Part shown: positions 51,096 through 59,858 of the stretch, piece after piece
Position numbering within the stretch: position 1 is the first letter of the stretch
Layout: each line of letters starts with the position of its first letter
Origin: Streptomyces hyderabadensis
GTDB taxonomy: Bacteria; Actinomycetota; Actinomycetes; Streptomycetales; Streptomycetaceae
Assembly: GCF_020404845.1 (NCBI RefSeq)
Contig: NZ_JAIOJZ010000014.1
Span: forward strand, 62,001-126,000
Length of the DNA: 64,000 bases
Direction of reading: 5' to 3'
The notes under the pieces: generated by a model
Seen by the model: only the letters and a program-made list of their open reading frames with translations
Database searches by the model: none
What the model was told of the DNA's origin: nothing
Position numbers and translations under genes: made by a program

Positions 51096-52390
51096 GTGTT
51101 CCTCACTTCGGGAATGGGATGGTCGTGTCGCTCGCGCAGGGCCGCCCGCAGTTGCAGCCACCACACGGCCGAACCGCAGACGGAAGCGGCTGCGGCGCCC
51201 CAGGCCGAGCCGACCGTGCCCCCCGCGACCGCTCCGCCGAGTCCGCCGGCCACGTAGCAGGCGGAGGCGAACAACTGGCAGCGCAGACTGCGCCGGGCCG
51301 CGGCCAGCGCGCGCAGCCCGGCCGCCGCCCCGGTGCCGAGCCCGGCGCCCGCGACGCTGAGCGTGACCGGGACGATGAGTTGTGAGGAGGCGCTCCAGAC
51401 GTCACCGAGCACCAGCTCGCCGAGCCTGTCCGGCACCAGCAGCAGCGCCGCGCCCCACAGCGTCGCGGCGACGGTCTGCCCGGCGCCGAGCAGGAAACAG
51501 AACTTCCCGAGCCGCTCGGGTGCCTGCCGCAGCACCCGCGCCGACTCGGCCACGGTGACGAGCGACAGCCCCATCAGCACCGCGAGGAACGGTCCGAGCA
51601 GGAGTTCCGCGCCGCGGATCACGCCCACCGCGCCGACCCCGACGATCGCGCCGAGCCCGTAGGCCCGGATCTGGCCCGCCCCGCTGACGCCGACGTTCTC
51701 GACCAGGTACCGGTAGCCGAGGTCGCGGTGGTCGCGGTGCCACTCGCGCGCCCCGGTCGGCCGGGGCCGGATGCCGGACTGGATGCAGCCGTACACCGCG
51801 GCCACGGCGGCGGATCCGCCCCAGGCGAGCAGGAAGGCGGTCACGCTGCCCACGTAGGCCGCCACCACCATGGCCGGGACCAGTGCGAGGGCCCACACGA
51901 CGTCGTTGACGAACGCCTTCCGGCCGACGCCCGCGGCGAAGAACGAGTACCGCCAGGCGTCCTGGAGCAGCAGCCCCGGCAGCACGACACCGAGCGCGGC
52001 GAACGCGGCCCCCACCTGGCCGCCGATGCCCAGCCCGGCGATCAGCGACACCAAGCCGATCGAGGCGCCGACCAGGAGCGCGGCACCCGATGCCCGGCCC
52101 ACCGCCCCGCGCCAGGACGACTCCGGCACGCCGCTGAAGCGCACCACGAGCGGGTCGGTGGCCAGCCCGCGGGAGACGTTGAGGACCACGCCGTAGGTCA
52201 CCCAGGCCAGGCTGAACACCCCGAACGCGGTCAGTCCGAGCGAGCGGGCCACATAGACGCCCACCACGAAGTTGGACAGGCTGGAGGCCGCCTGGTCGGC
52301 CAGGCCCCAGGACAGCCTGCCGACGACGCCCCGGCGGGCGGGCCCCGCCGGTTTCGTCGTCTTCTCCCCGTCGACGGCCATCGGCGTCAT
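51092..52390 (-). CDS. Polysaccharide flippase (Wzx-like)
   Basis: A 432-residue membrane protein with about 12 helices, of the Wzx/MOP superfamily. It would flip lipid-linked repeat units to the outer face. N-terminal RLSWGLADQAASSLSNFVVG and VYVARSLGLTAFGVFSLAWV are typical of the family. The start MTPMAVDGEK overlaps the stop of the DUF4910 gene by 4 nt; a second ATG 9 nt inside is possible. Together with the ligase-like polymerase it defines a Wzx/Wzy-dependent route. Confidence 0.88.
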   Translation of the reverse strand: MTPMAVDGEKTTKPAGPARRGVVGRLSWGLADQAASSLSNFVVGVYVARSLGLTAFGVFSLAWVTYGVVLNVSRGLATDPLVVRFSGVPESSWRGAVGRASGAALLVGASIGLVSLIAGLGIGGQVGAAFAALGVVLPGLLLQDAWRYSFFAAGVGRKAFVNDVVWALALVPAMVVAAYVGSVTAFLLAWGGSAAVAAVYGCIQSGIRPRPTGAREWHRDHRDLGYRYLVENVGVSGAGQIRAYGLGAIVGVGAVGVIRGAELLLGPFLAVLMGLSLVTVAESARVLRQAPERLGKFCFLLGAGQTVAATLWGAALLLVPDRLGELVLGDVWSASSQLIVPVTLSVAGAGLGTGAAAGLRALAAARRSLRCQLFASACYVAGGLGGAVAGGTVGSAWGAAAASVCGSAVWWLQLRAALRERHDHPIPEVRNT

Positions 52391-53661
52391 GCCTTGATCA
52401 GTCCGGCGCCGTGCAGGGCGTCGGCCGCCGCGGCGACGGTGTCGAACGACAGCCCCGACCGCTCGGCCACGTCCAGCAGACCGTGCTCGCCGTCGGCGAG
52501 GCTGAGCACCCACAGCATGGCCATCTGGGCCTGCTTGGCGTCGCTGCGGCCGCCGAGCGAGTCGTACAGCCCGCGCCGCCCCAACTGCGGCTCGCCGTAC
52601 GGGCTGAGGTTGACGTAGCACCGGTTGCGGTCGAGGACGTCGAACGCCTCGCGGCAGACGGCGAGCGTGTCCGCCATCGCCGCGGGGGAGACGAAGTCCA
52701 GGTCGTCGGCCGACGTGTGGTACTCGGGGTAGCCCGCGTACGGGGTCCGGGTGAGCGAGCCCACCCCGAGGTCGAACCCGGTCGAGCAGTACTGCCGTTC
52801 GTCGTAGCCGTACGGCGTGAACTCGGTTATCCGGTGCGGTCGTTGAGACGCGGACAGGACGTGCCGCAGCACCCGGTCGATCTCCGCGTCGCCGCGCCTG
52901 CTCTGTTTGTAGGTGAGCCCGCCCGGGTCGCCGGCGCAGGCCAGCACCAGACCGTGCCTGACCCGCTCCACCCGCTCCCGGTTGCGGGCCAGCCAGGTGA
53001 TCGCCCCGATGGTGCCGGGCGCGAAGACGAACCGGTAGGTGTAGTACGGCTGCCGCTTCGCCAGCTCCCGGGCCAGGAACACCGCCACCGCGATGCCGGC
53101 CAGGTTGTCGTTGGCCAGCGACGGGTGGCACGTGTGGCAGGAGACGAGCACCTCGTCCGGCACCTGGCCGGGGACCACGTGCTCGGCGTAGGTGAGGTGA
53201 CCGTCCGCCAGGGTGGAGTCGATGCGGACCTCGTACTCGCCCTCCGGCAGCGCGTCCAGGGTCTCCTGGGCCAGGCAGAAACCCCACTGCGGCTCGTAGT
53301 AGCTGGTGCGGTACGGCACCCAGGACGGGTGCTCGGGCAGGGTGTGCAGGTGCGGACGCAGCTCGGCCAGCGGCATGGTCGCCGACACCGGCACGCTGTA
53401 GCCGAGCACATGGAGGCTGGACGCGGCGAAGTCGACGACCCGGCGGCCGGCCGCGTCGGCGACGTACGCGTCCCGGATGTTCCACTCCTGCGGCACCGTC
53501 CAGTCCAGCACCCGTGTCCCGGTCGGTACCTCGTGCACGTGCAGAGGGATGTACTCGTCGACGATCCGCAGGGTCGCGCGGACACCGTCGCCGGTGATGC
53601 TCCGGCACAGCGGGTACATCCGCTCCACCAGGGCGTACATCTCCTCTCCTGGCTCGGTCAT
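52387..53661 (-). CDS. DUF4910/DUF2172 aminopeptidase-like protein with winged helix
   Basis: A 424-residue protein with the three-part layout DUF2172 - M28-like peptidase domain (DUF4910) - C-terminal winged helix. Metal-ligand candidates: SCHTCHPSLANDN (His176/179, Asp185), and EYHTSADDLDF late in the domain. The last 45 residues (MAMLWVLSLADGEHGLLDVA, then LSFDTVAAAADAL) form the winged helix. Proteins of this type recur in bacterial glycan operons, but their substrate is unknown. Possible jobs: hydrolysis or formation of an amide on the glycan or its precursor. Coupled by 4-nt overlaps on both sides. Confidence 0.88.
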   Translation of the reverse strand: MTEPGEEMYALVERMYPLCRSITGDGVRATLRIVDEYIPLHVHEVPTGTRVLDWTVPQEWNIRDAYVADAAGRRVVDFAASSLHVLGYSVPVSATMPLAELRPHLHTLPEHPSWVPYRTSYYEPQWGFCLAQETLDALPEGEYEVRIDSTLADGHLTYAEHVVPGQVPDEVLVSCHTCHPSLANDNLAGIAVAVFLARELAKRQPYYTYRFVFAPGTIGAITWLARNRERVERVRHGLVLACAGDPGGLTYKQSRRGDAEIDRVLRHVLSASQRPHRITEFTPYGYDERQYCSTGFDLGVGSLTRTPYAGYPEYHTSADDLDFVSPAAMADTLAVCREAFDVLDRNRCYVNLSPYGEPQLGRRGLYDSLGGRSDAKQAQMAMLWVLSLADGEHGLLDVAERSGLSFDTVAAAADALHGAGLIKA

Positions 53662-54683
53662 CGGCGCCACCGCAGGGTGTCGTCGACGGCACCGGTCCCG
53701 GTGGACTCGCGCAGGACGGCCAGGCGGGTGAAGCGCCGCTCGAAGTCCTCCCGGGTCAGCCCGTGCTCGCGGTAGGCGTCGGCGAGTTCGAGCGCGCCCT
53801 GCTTCACCGTCCACTCGCAGTCGAAGCCGGGGACCGCGGCCCGGAACCGGGAGAAGTCCACCCGGTACGAGCGCGGATCGGCGCCCGTCTCGCCGGTGAT
53901 CACCACCTTCGAGCCGGACACCGCGGCGGCCACCTCCTCGGCGATCTCGGCGACCGTGACGTTGTTGACCTCGCTGCCGATGTTGAACGCCCGGTCGTGC
54001 ACGGCCTCGCGCGGGGCGGTCAGCGCGGCGGTGAAGGCCCGCGCGATGTCGGCGGCGTGCACCAGCGGACGCCACGGGGTGCCGTCGGAGAGCACCAGCA
54101 CCTCGCCGGACAGCAGCGCGTGGCCCACCAGGTTGTTCAGCACGATGTCCGCGCGCAGCCGGGGCGAGAAGCCGAAGGCGGTGGCGTTGCGCATGTACAC
54201 CGGGCTGAAGTCGCCGTCGCACAGCGCGTGCAGGTCGTCCTCCACCCGCACCTTGGACTCCGCGTACGGCGTCACCGGGCGCAGCGGGGCGTCCTCGGTC
54301 ACCAGCTCGCCCCCGCCCGCGGCGCCGTAGACCGAGCACGTCGACGCGTACAGGAAGCGCTGCACCCCGGCGTCGCGGGCCAGCCGGGCCAGCCGCACGG
54401 ACGCGTGGTGGTTGATGTCGTAGGTCAGCTCCGGCGCCAGCGAGCCCAGCGGGTCGTTGGAGAGCGCGGCCAGGTGGATCACCGCGTCCACCCCGGCCAC
54501 GTGCTCGGCCGTGAGGTCGCGCAGGTCCACCCGCCGCCCCGGCGGGTCGGCGGGTGCCGGTCCCAGGACGCAGTCGGCGAACAGGCCGGAGTCCAGCCCG
54601 ACGACCTCGTGTCCGGCGGCCGTGAGGACCGGGGCCATCACGGTGCCCAGGTAGCCCTGGTGTCCGGTGAGCAGTACGCGCAA
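53658..54683 (-). CDS. NAD-dependent epimerase/dehydratase (extended SDR)
   Basis: A 341-residue sugar-nucleotide-modifying SDR. NAD-binding GHQGYLG at residues 7-13; catalytic Tyr140/Lys144 in YAESK, with the active-site Ser/Thr in YASTCSVYG; VIHLAALSNDP is typical. It starts with TTG at 54683, preceded by GGGGGG at 7 nt. It probably dehydrates, epimerises or reduces the NDP-sugar made by the nucleotidylyltransferase three genes upstream. Which activity cannot be told from the sequence. Confidence 0.9.
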   Translation of the reverse strand: MRVLLTGHQGYLGTVMAPVLTAAGHEVVGLDSGLFADCVLGPAPADPPGRRVDLRDLTAEHVAGVDAVIHLAALSNDPLGSLAPELTYDINHHASVRLARLARDAGVQRFLYASTCSVYGAAGGGELVTEDAPLRPVTPYAESKVRVEDDLHALCDGDFSPVYMRNATAFGFSPRLRADIVLNNLVGHALLSGEVLVLSDGTPWRPLVHAADIARAFTAALTAPREAVHDRAFNIGSEVNNVTVAEIAEEVAAAVSGSKVVITGETGADPRSYRVDFSRFRAAVPGFDCEWTVKQGALELADAYREHGLTREDFERRFTRLAVLRESTGTGAVDDTLRWRR

Positions 54684-54686
54684 GGT

Positions 54687-55334
54687 TCAACCCCCCAGGT
54701 TGAGAGTGAGTTTGGCGACGTCGAACGCCTCGGCGTAGCGGGCGTGGCATTCGATGCCGCGGATCCGGGCCAGGCCCAGGAAGGCCTCCCGGTCGTACCA
54801 GGGGCGGTGCCGCTGCGAGGGGTAGTGCTCCTGCAGCAGCCGCACCTTCTCCTCGGCGGCCTCCGGTGTCAACGGCTGGTACGCCGTCGGGCGGCCGAGG
54901 TCGCCGTCCCACTTGACGATCTCGTAGCGGAGCACCAGGTGGTCGCGGAACGCGGTGGTCATCAGCTTCGCCAGACCACGGTGGTCCTGGTGCGCGTCGT
55001 CGGTGCGCGGGGCCAGCACGAGGTCCGGTTCGGTCCGCTCCCGCAGCTCCTCGACGGCGGTCTTGGCCTCCTCCCAGTGGGCCGGCATCCGGCCGTCCGG
55101 CAGCTTGAGCACCGTCAGCCGCAGGTCGGCGTCCGGGCAGAAGGCGGCGAGCGCGGCTCGCTCCTCCTGCTCCCGTTCGCCGCCACCGCCGGAGAGCACC
55201 AGCGCGTCGACCCGGACGCCGGGCCGGGACCGGCACAGCGTCAGCAGGGTGCCGCCGGCGCCGATGGCGATGTCGTCGCAGTGCGCGCCCACCGCGACGA
55301 TCCGGTCCGTGCGCCCGGCGCTGAGGCCGATCAC
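54687..55334 (-). CDS. PIG-L family deacetylase
   Basis: A 215-residue zinc-dependent N-deacetylase of the LmbE/PIG-L family. Metal-binding motif AVGAHCDDIAIGAGGTLL (normally PHPDD, here AHCDD) and the second His motif DDAHQDHRGLAKL are visible. The family removes acetyl from GlcNAc-type sugars or related compounds. The GTG start overlaps the stop of the nucleotidylyltransferase gene by 4 nt. It may free an amine on a sugar for later modification. Confidence 0.92.
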   Translation of the reverse strand: MIGLSAGRTDRIVAVGAHCDDIAIGAGGTLLTLCRSRPGVRVDALVLSGGGGEREQEERAALAAFCPDADLRLTVLKLPDGRMPAHWEEAKTAVEELRERTEPDLVLAPRTDDAHQDHRGLAKLMTTAFRDHLVLRYEIVKWDGDLGRPTAYQPLTPEAAEEKVRLLQEHYPSQRHRPWYDREAFLGLARIRGIECHARYAEAFDVAKLTLNLGG

Positions 55335-56137
55335 GCGGTCACCCCGGCGGGCGTCCCCGCACCGTCCCGCTCCCACACGGCCCACGGACGCTCGCCCCGG
55401 GTGTAGGCGGCGTCCAGCGCGGCCCGCTCCTTCACGGTGTCGGTCGGCTTCCAGAAGCCGCGGTGCTGGTGCGCCACCAGTCGTCCGCGCTTGGCCAGCT
55501 GGGTGCAGCCGTCGGCCACCAGGTCCCCGTTCTCCGGGATGTGGTCGAAGACCTCCTGCCGCAGCACGAAGTAGCCGCCGTTCTCCCACAGCGGCAGGTC
55601 GCTCACCGGCGTGATGCCGCCCACCAGACCGTCCTCGCCCAGGTCCACGCAGTGGAACGAGGACTGCGGCGGCACCACCATCATGGACGCCCCGGCGTCC
55701 CGCCGCGCGAAGGAGTCGATCATCTGCGGCAGGGGCGCGTCGGTGAGCACGTCGGCGTAGTTGGCGAGGAACATCTCGTCGCCGTCCAGATGGTGCCGCA
55801 CCCGGCGCAGCCGCTCCCCGATCGGCGACTCGATGCCGGTCTGCGCGAAGGTGATCGTCCAGTCGGCTATGTCGGCGGACAGCAGCTCGGTCCGCCCGCC
55901 CCGCAGCACGAAGTCGTTGGACGTCGTCTCCTCGTAGTTGAGGAAGAAGTCCTTGATGTGGTGGGCCCCGTAGCCGAGGCACAGGATGAACTCCTTGTGC
56001 CCGAAGTGCGCGTAGTAGCGCATGACGTGCCAGATCAGCGGCCGCGGCCCGACCATCGCCATCGGTTTGGGCACGTCGTCGGACGCGCCCTCGCGCATCC
56101 GCATCCCGTAACCGCCGCAGAACAGTACGACCTTCAT
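55331..56137 (-). CDS. Sugar-1-phosphate nucleotidylyltransferase (RfbF-like)
   Basis: A 268-residue enzyme close to glucose-1-phosphate cytidylyltransferase RfbF. N-terminal FCGGYGMRMREGASDDVPKP carries the nucleotide loop and the Lys24-Pro signature; WHVMRYYAHFGHKEFILCLG and DFFLNYEETTSNDF are typical of RfbF rather than RmlA. It would make the CDP-sugar that feeds the C-methyl, keto and amino steps. No RfbG/RfbH homologue is present in the window. ATG at 56137 overlaps the methyltransferase stop by 4 nt. Confidence 0.9.
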   Translation of the reverse strand: MKVVLFCGGYGMRMREGASDDVPKPMAMVGPRPLIWHVMRYYAHFGHKEFILCLGYGAHHIKDFFLNYEETTSNDFVLRGGRTELLSADIADWTITFAQTGIESPIGERLRRVRHHLDGDEMFLANYADVLTDAPLPQMIDSFARRDAGASMMVVPPQSSFHCVDLGEDGLVGGITPVSDLPLWENGGYFVLRQEVFDHIPENGDLVADGCTQLAKRGRLVAHQHRGFWKPTDTVKERAALDAAYTRGERPWAVWERDGAGTPAGVTA

Positions 56138-57384
56138 GCTGTGACCTCTCGGGACGGGGCCTCGACGATGCTCAGTTCCGGAATGGGAAACACCAGCCGG
56201 CCGCCCCACTCGTGTACGAAGGAGAGCTGCTCGGCCAGTTCGGCCCGCAGGTTCCACGGCAGGACGAGGACGTAGTCCGGCCGGTCGGCGGCGATCCGCT
56301 CGGGCGGCAGGATCGGGATGCGGGTGCCCGGCGTGAACCTGCCGTGCTTGTACGGGTTGCGGTCCACCGTGTACGCGAGCAGGTCGGGGCGGATGCCGCA
56401 GTGGTTGAGCAGGGTGTTGCCCTTGCCGGGGGCCCCGTAGCCGACCACCGTCTCGCCGCGCTCGGCCGCCTCGATCAGGAACCGCAGCAGGTCCCGGCGC
56501 ACCTTGGCCACCCGGGCGGAGAACTCGGTGTACCCGGACAGCTCCCGCAGACCGGCCGCCTTCTCCCGGTCCAGCACCTCGGCCACCCGCTTGCCCGGCT
56601 CACCGGCCACCTCGGCCGGCCGGGCCCACAGCCGGACGGAACCGCCGTGCGTGGGCAGCAACTCGACGTCCACGAGGGCGAGTCCGCCGCTCGCCAGCGC
56701 CCGGATCGCGGAGGCGACCGTGTAGTACTGGAAGTGCTCGTGGTAGATCGTGTCGTACTGGTTCTCCTCGATCAGCGTCAGCAGGTGCTGCACCTCGATC
56801 GAGACCCAGCCGTCGTCGGCGACCAGGGCGCGCAGCCCCTTGGTGAAGCCGATGACGTCGGGGATGTGCGCGTACACGTTGTTGGCCACGACCAGGTCCG
56901 CCGGGCCGTGCTCGGCGCGGACGGCCGCGCCGGTGTCCGGGCTGAGGAACTCGGTGAGCGTGGGCACCCCCGCCTCCCGCGCCGCGGCACCGACGTTCAC
57001 CGAAGGCTCCACGCCCAGGCACCGGATCCCGCGGTCCACCATGTGCCGCAGCAGGTAACCGTCGTTGCTCGCGACCTCGACCACGAAGGCGTCCGGGCCC
57101 AGGCCCAGCCGCTCCACGGCACCGGTGACGAAGGTCCGCGCGTGCTCGACCCACGAGGTCGAGTAGGAGGAGAAGTACGCGTACTGCGTGAACGTCTCCT
57201 CCGGCGTGATCAGCGCGGGGATCTGCGCCAGCCAGCAGTCGGTGCAGACCCGCAGGTGCAGCGGGTACGCCGGCTCAGGCCGGTCCAGTTGGTCCGCGGC
57301 GAGGAAGCTCTCGCACGGCGGAGTCGCTCCGAGATCGACGACGCTCTCCATCGCCGCCGAACCGCAGAGTCGGCATCGTGTCAT
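56134..57384 (-). CDS. NDP-sugar C-methyltransferase (NovU/TylC3-like)
   Basis: A 416-residue three-domain protein. Residues 1-60: zinc-binding domain with Cys4, Cys7, Cys47, Cys50. Residues 90-250: SAM-binding domain with VVEVASNDGYLLRHM and the active-site YHEHFQYYT (214-222). C-terminal domain with ETVVGYGAPGKGNTLLNHCG and DYVLVLPWNLRAEL. Family members add a methyl branch at C-3 or C-5 of 4-keto sugars. It follows the GT4 gene with a 4-nt overlap. It gives the best single clue that the polymer contains a C-methyl-branched sugar. Confidence 0.93.
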   Translation of the reverse strand: MTRCRLCGSAAMESVVDLGATPPCESFLAADQLDRPEPAYPLHLRVCTDCWLAQIPALITPEETFTQYAYFSSYSTSWVEHARTFVTGAVERLGLGPDAFVVEVASNDGYLLRHMVDRGIRCLGVEPSVNVGAAAREAGVPTLTEFLSPDTGAAVRAEHGPADLVVANNVYAHIPDVIGFTKGLRALVADDGWVSIEVQHLLTLIEENQYDTIYHEHFQYYTVASAIRALASGGLALVDVELLPTHGGSVRLWARPAEVAGEPGKRVAEVLDREKAAGLRELSGYTEFSARVAKVRRDLLRFLIEAAERGETVVGYGAPGKGNTLLNHCGIRPDLLAYTVDRNPYKHGRFTPGTRIPILPPERIAADRPDYVLVLPWNLRAELAEQLSFVHEWGGRLVFPIPELSIVEAPSREVTA

Positions 57385-58622
57385 CTACTGCCCCCATCCC
57401 CCCTGCCCGCGCGGGTGTCCCCGCCACGAGCCAGTGCCGACCGCCCCGCGATCGCGGTGCGGTACCCCTCCAGCAGGCGCTCCAGCCCGACGGCCGGGCT
57501 GAAGCCCTGCTCGTAACGGTGCCGGGCCGCCCGGCCCATCTCCCGGTTGCGGTCCGGCTCCGCCGCGATCCGGCGCAGGCGGTCCGCGAGCGAGGCGGCG
57601 TCGCCGGGCTCGTGCAGCAGCCCGGTCACCCCGTCCTCGACGAGTTCCACGAAGGCGCCGTGCCCGGCGGCGACGGCCGGGACCCCCGCCGCCATCGCCT
57701 CCACGACCACCAGGCCGAACGCCTCCAGCCACGTCGAGGGCGCCACCACGGCCACCGCCCGCGCGAGGGCCCGTCTGCACTGCTCCGGGTCGTACAGACC
57801 GACGTACCGCACGTCGTCCCGGCTGGCCGCCCAGGCGGTCACCTCGCGCTCCAGCGGACCCGTACCGGCGACGACGAGCGGGACCCCGACACCTCCGGCC
57901 GCGGCGATCTCGTCCCACGCGGTCATGAGCAGCCGTACGCCCTTGGCCTCGGCGAGCCGGCCGAGATACAGCAGGTGCTCGCCCTCGCCCGCACGGCGCG
58001 CTTCCGGCTCGGGCACGAAGTTGTGCTTCACCGCCAGCCGTTCGGCCGGCATGCCCGAGCGGACCAGGACCTCGCGCTGCGCGGCCGAGATGCAGAAGAA
58101 CCGCTCCACCCCGGACCACCAGCGCCGCCGGTTGGCCGCCAGGCCGACCGCGAGCGGCACCGTGGCCAGCCGCGAGCCCCGGTAGCAGCCGTGCCGCACC
58201 GCGGGCAGCGGCGTCGCCCCGACGCACTCGGTGCAGGACCGCCCCTCGCGCTGCAGCGTGCCGGGCGGGCAGACCTGGGTGTAGTTGTGCAGCGTGGCGA
58301 CGGCGGGCACGTCGGCGTCGGCGCAGGCGGCCAGCACCGCGGGCGACAGGAGCGGGAAGACGTTGTGGACGTGCACCACGTCCGGCCGCTCGGCGCGCAG
58401 CCGCGCGGCAAGCTCCCTGCGGACCGCCGGGTTCCACGGCACGAGCAGCGGCACCGCGACCTTGCCCGGCAGCGACCGGGCGGCGATGTCGTCGCTGCGC
58501 CGCTCGAACACCCCGACCCGGTGACCGGCCGTGCGCAGCAGCTCCACCTCCTGGTCGACGACGTTGTTCTCGCCGCTCGGCTGGGCCGAGTTGTACCGGT
58601 TGTGCACCACGAGGACGTGCAT
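57381..58622 (-). CDS. GT4-family glycosyltransferase
   Basis: A 413-residue retaining glycosyltransferase with GT-B fold. N-terminal domain: VLVVHNRYNSAQPSGENNVV, RPDVVHVHNVFPLLSP. C-terminal: LLYLGRLAEAKGVRLLMTAW, VAPSTWLEAFGLVVVEAMAA with the catalytic Glu, GVTGLLHEPGDAASL. A Cys-rich patch (CPPGTLQREGRSCTECVG) is like that of other GT4 proteins with a small zinc or disulfide insert. Gap of 2 nt to the ligase-like gene upstream. Confidence 0.93.
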   Translation of the reverse strand: MHVLVVHNRYNSAQPSGENNVVDQEVELLRTAGHRVGVFERRSDDIAARSLPGKVAVPLLVPWNPAVRRELAARLRAERPDVVHVHNVFPLLSPAVLAACADADVPAVATLHNYTQVCPPGTLQREGRSCTECVGATPLPAVRHGCYRGSRLATVPLAVGLAANRRRWWSGVERFFCISAAQREVLVRSGMPAERLAVKHNFVPEPEARRAGEGEHLLYLGRLAEAKGVRLLMTAWDEIAAAGGVGVPLVVAGTGPLEREVTAWAASRDDVRYVGLYDPEQCRRALARAVAVVAPSTWLEAFGLVVVEAMAAGVPAVAAGHGAFVELVEDGVTGLLHEPGDAASLADRLRRIAAEPDRNREMGRAARHRYEQGFSPAVGLERLLEGYRTAIAGRSALARGGDTRAGRGDGGSR

Positions 58623-58624
58623 GC

Positions 58625-59857
58625 TCAGGTCACCTCCGAGGTCCGCGCCCAGCGCGGGACGCGTCGACGAGGGGGGTCGGCCATCGGCAGGGGCGCGGCC
58701 GGGGCGGGCTCCGTCAGCAGGGAGGCGGCCACGGCCAGGTGCAGCAGGTACGGCGAGGCGTCGCCGAGACCCGCCTCGGTGTACGACGCGAGTGCGCAGT
58801 AGCTGATCAGGAAGATCGCGCAGGCCCTGGCGAGCGACGGCGGCCGCAGCAGCGCGACGCCGCCGAGTGCGACGAAGACCGCCGCCACCAGGGCGACGCC
58901 GGTCAGCCCCTGCTCGTGGTAGACGGCCAGCCAGCTGTTGTCGATCGGCAGCCCGTCGAACGACTTGTCGCCCAGACCCAGGCCGAAGACCTGTTCCCCG
59001 ACCGTCCGGTGCGCCGCCAGCAGGGCGTCCCAGACCTTGGCCCGGCCGGTGAGGTTGCTGAAGTTCTCCTCGCTCTGGCCGCGCAGGAACCACGCCTGCA
59101 GCGCGGAGGCGAACACCACGGCGGCCACCGCGGCGCACAGCACCGCCCAGGAGAAGAACCGGCGGGCGGCCGCGCTGGTCAGCGCGAGCGAGCCGATCGC
59201 AAGCGTCAGACCGACGAGCAGGCCGAGCGTGGCCGTACGGGTGTGGGTGAGCATCAGCAGGACCAGCGAGGGCACGACGACCAGCGCCGCGCTGCGCCGG
59301 TCGGTCCGGCCGCCGAGCACGAGCAGCACGGCGAGCCCGATGATCACCGCGGCGTACTGCCCGATCTGCGGCGGGGTGAGCGGCCACAACGCCCCCACCA
59401 GCCGCCCGCCGTAGAGGTCGGGCAGGGCCGCGCCCGGCGAGACGAGCGCCCCGGCGGCCACCGTGCACAGGACCAGGAAGTACATCCGGATGTGGTGCCG
59501 GACGAACGTCGTGCCGCCGTCCCACCAGCGGCTGAGCAGCCACAGCGTGCCGACGAACAGCGCCAGCCGGGCGCACCGGAACAGCGCGCCGAACCCGGAC
59601 TGCAGGTCCGCGCTGGCGATCACGCTCGGTACCAGCAGCAGGGTGAGCAGGAACAGGTAGGCGCTGGCGCGCACCCGCAGCCGGAGATTGAGCGCGAGCG
59701 CCAGCGAGAACGCCACGACCAGCGCGCCCATCGTGACCATCTGGATGAGCGAACGGGGGAGCGGGACGATGGTCTCCGCCCCCGTGGAGCCCAGGGTGTT
59801 GAGGACCAGCAGTCCCCAGACCGTCCCGACCAGTTTCGGCGTGCGGTCCGCGTCCAT
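58625..59857 (-). CDS. O-antigen ligase/polymerase-like membrane protein
   Basis: A 410-residue protein with about 11-12 membrane helices. The periplasmic loop and flanks are of the Wzy_C/WaaL type (LTHTRTATLGLLVGL, FSNLTGRAKVWDALLAAHRT, GLPIDNSWLAVYHEQGLTG, which shows the conserved Gly-Arg and Asp-Asn-Ser-Trp). In a Gram-positive it should act as polymerase or ligase for repeat units outside the membrane. 1-nt gap to the beta-helix lipoprotein gene. Confidence 0.9.
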   Translation of the reverse strand: MDADRTPKLVGTVWGLLVLNTLGSTGAETIVPLPRSLIQMVTMGALVVAFSLALALNLRLRVRASAYLFLLTLLLVPSVIASADLQSGFGALFRCARLALFVGTLWLLSRWWDGGTTFVRHHIRMYFLVLCTVAAGALVSPGAALPDLYGGRLVGALWPLTPPQIGQYAAVIIGLAVLLVLGGRTDRRSAALVVVPSLVLLMLTHTRTATLGLLVGLTLAIGSLALTSAAARRFFSWAVLCAAVAAVVFASALQAWFLRGQSEENFSNLTGRAKVWDALLAAHRTVGEQVFGLGLGDKSFDGLPIDNSWLAVYHEQGLTGVALVAAVFVALGGVALLRPPSLARACAIFLISYCALASYTEAGLGDASPYLLHLAVAASLLTEPAPAAPLPMADPPRRRVPRWARTSEVT

Positions 59858-59858
59858 C

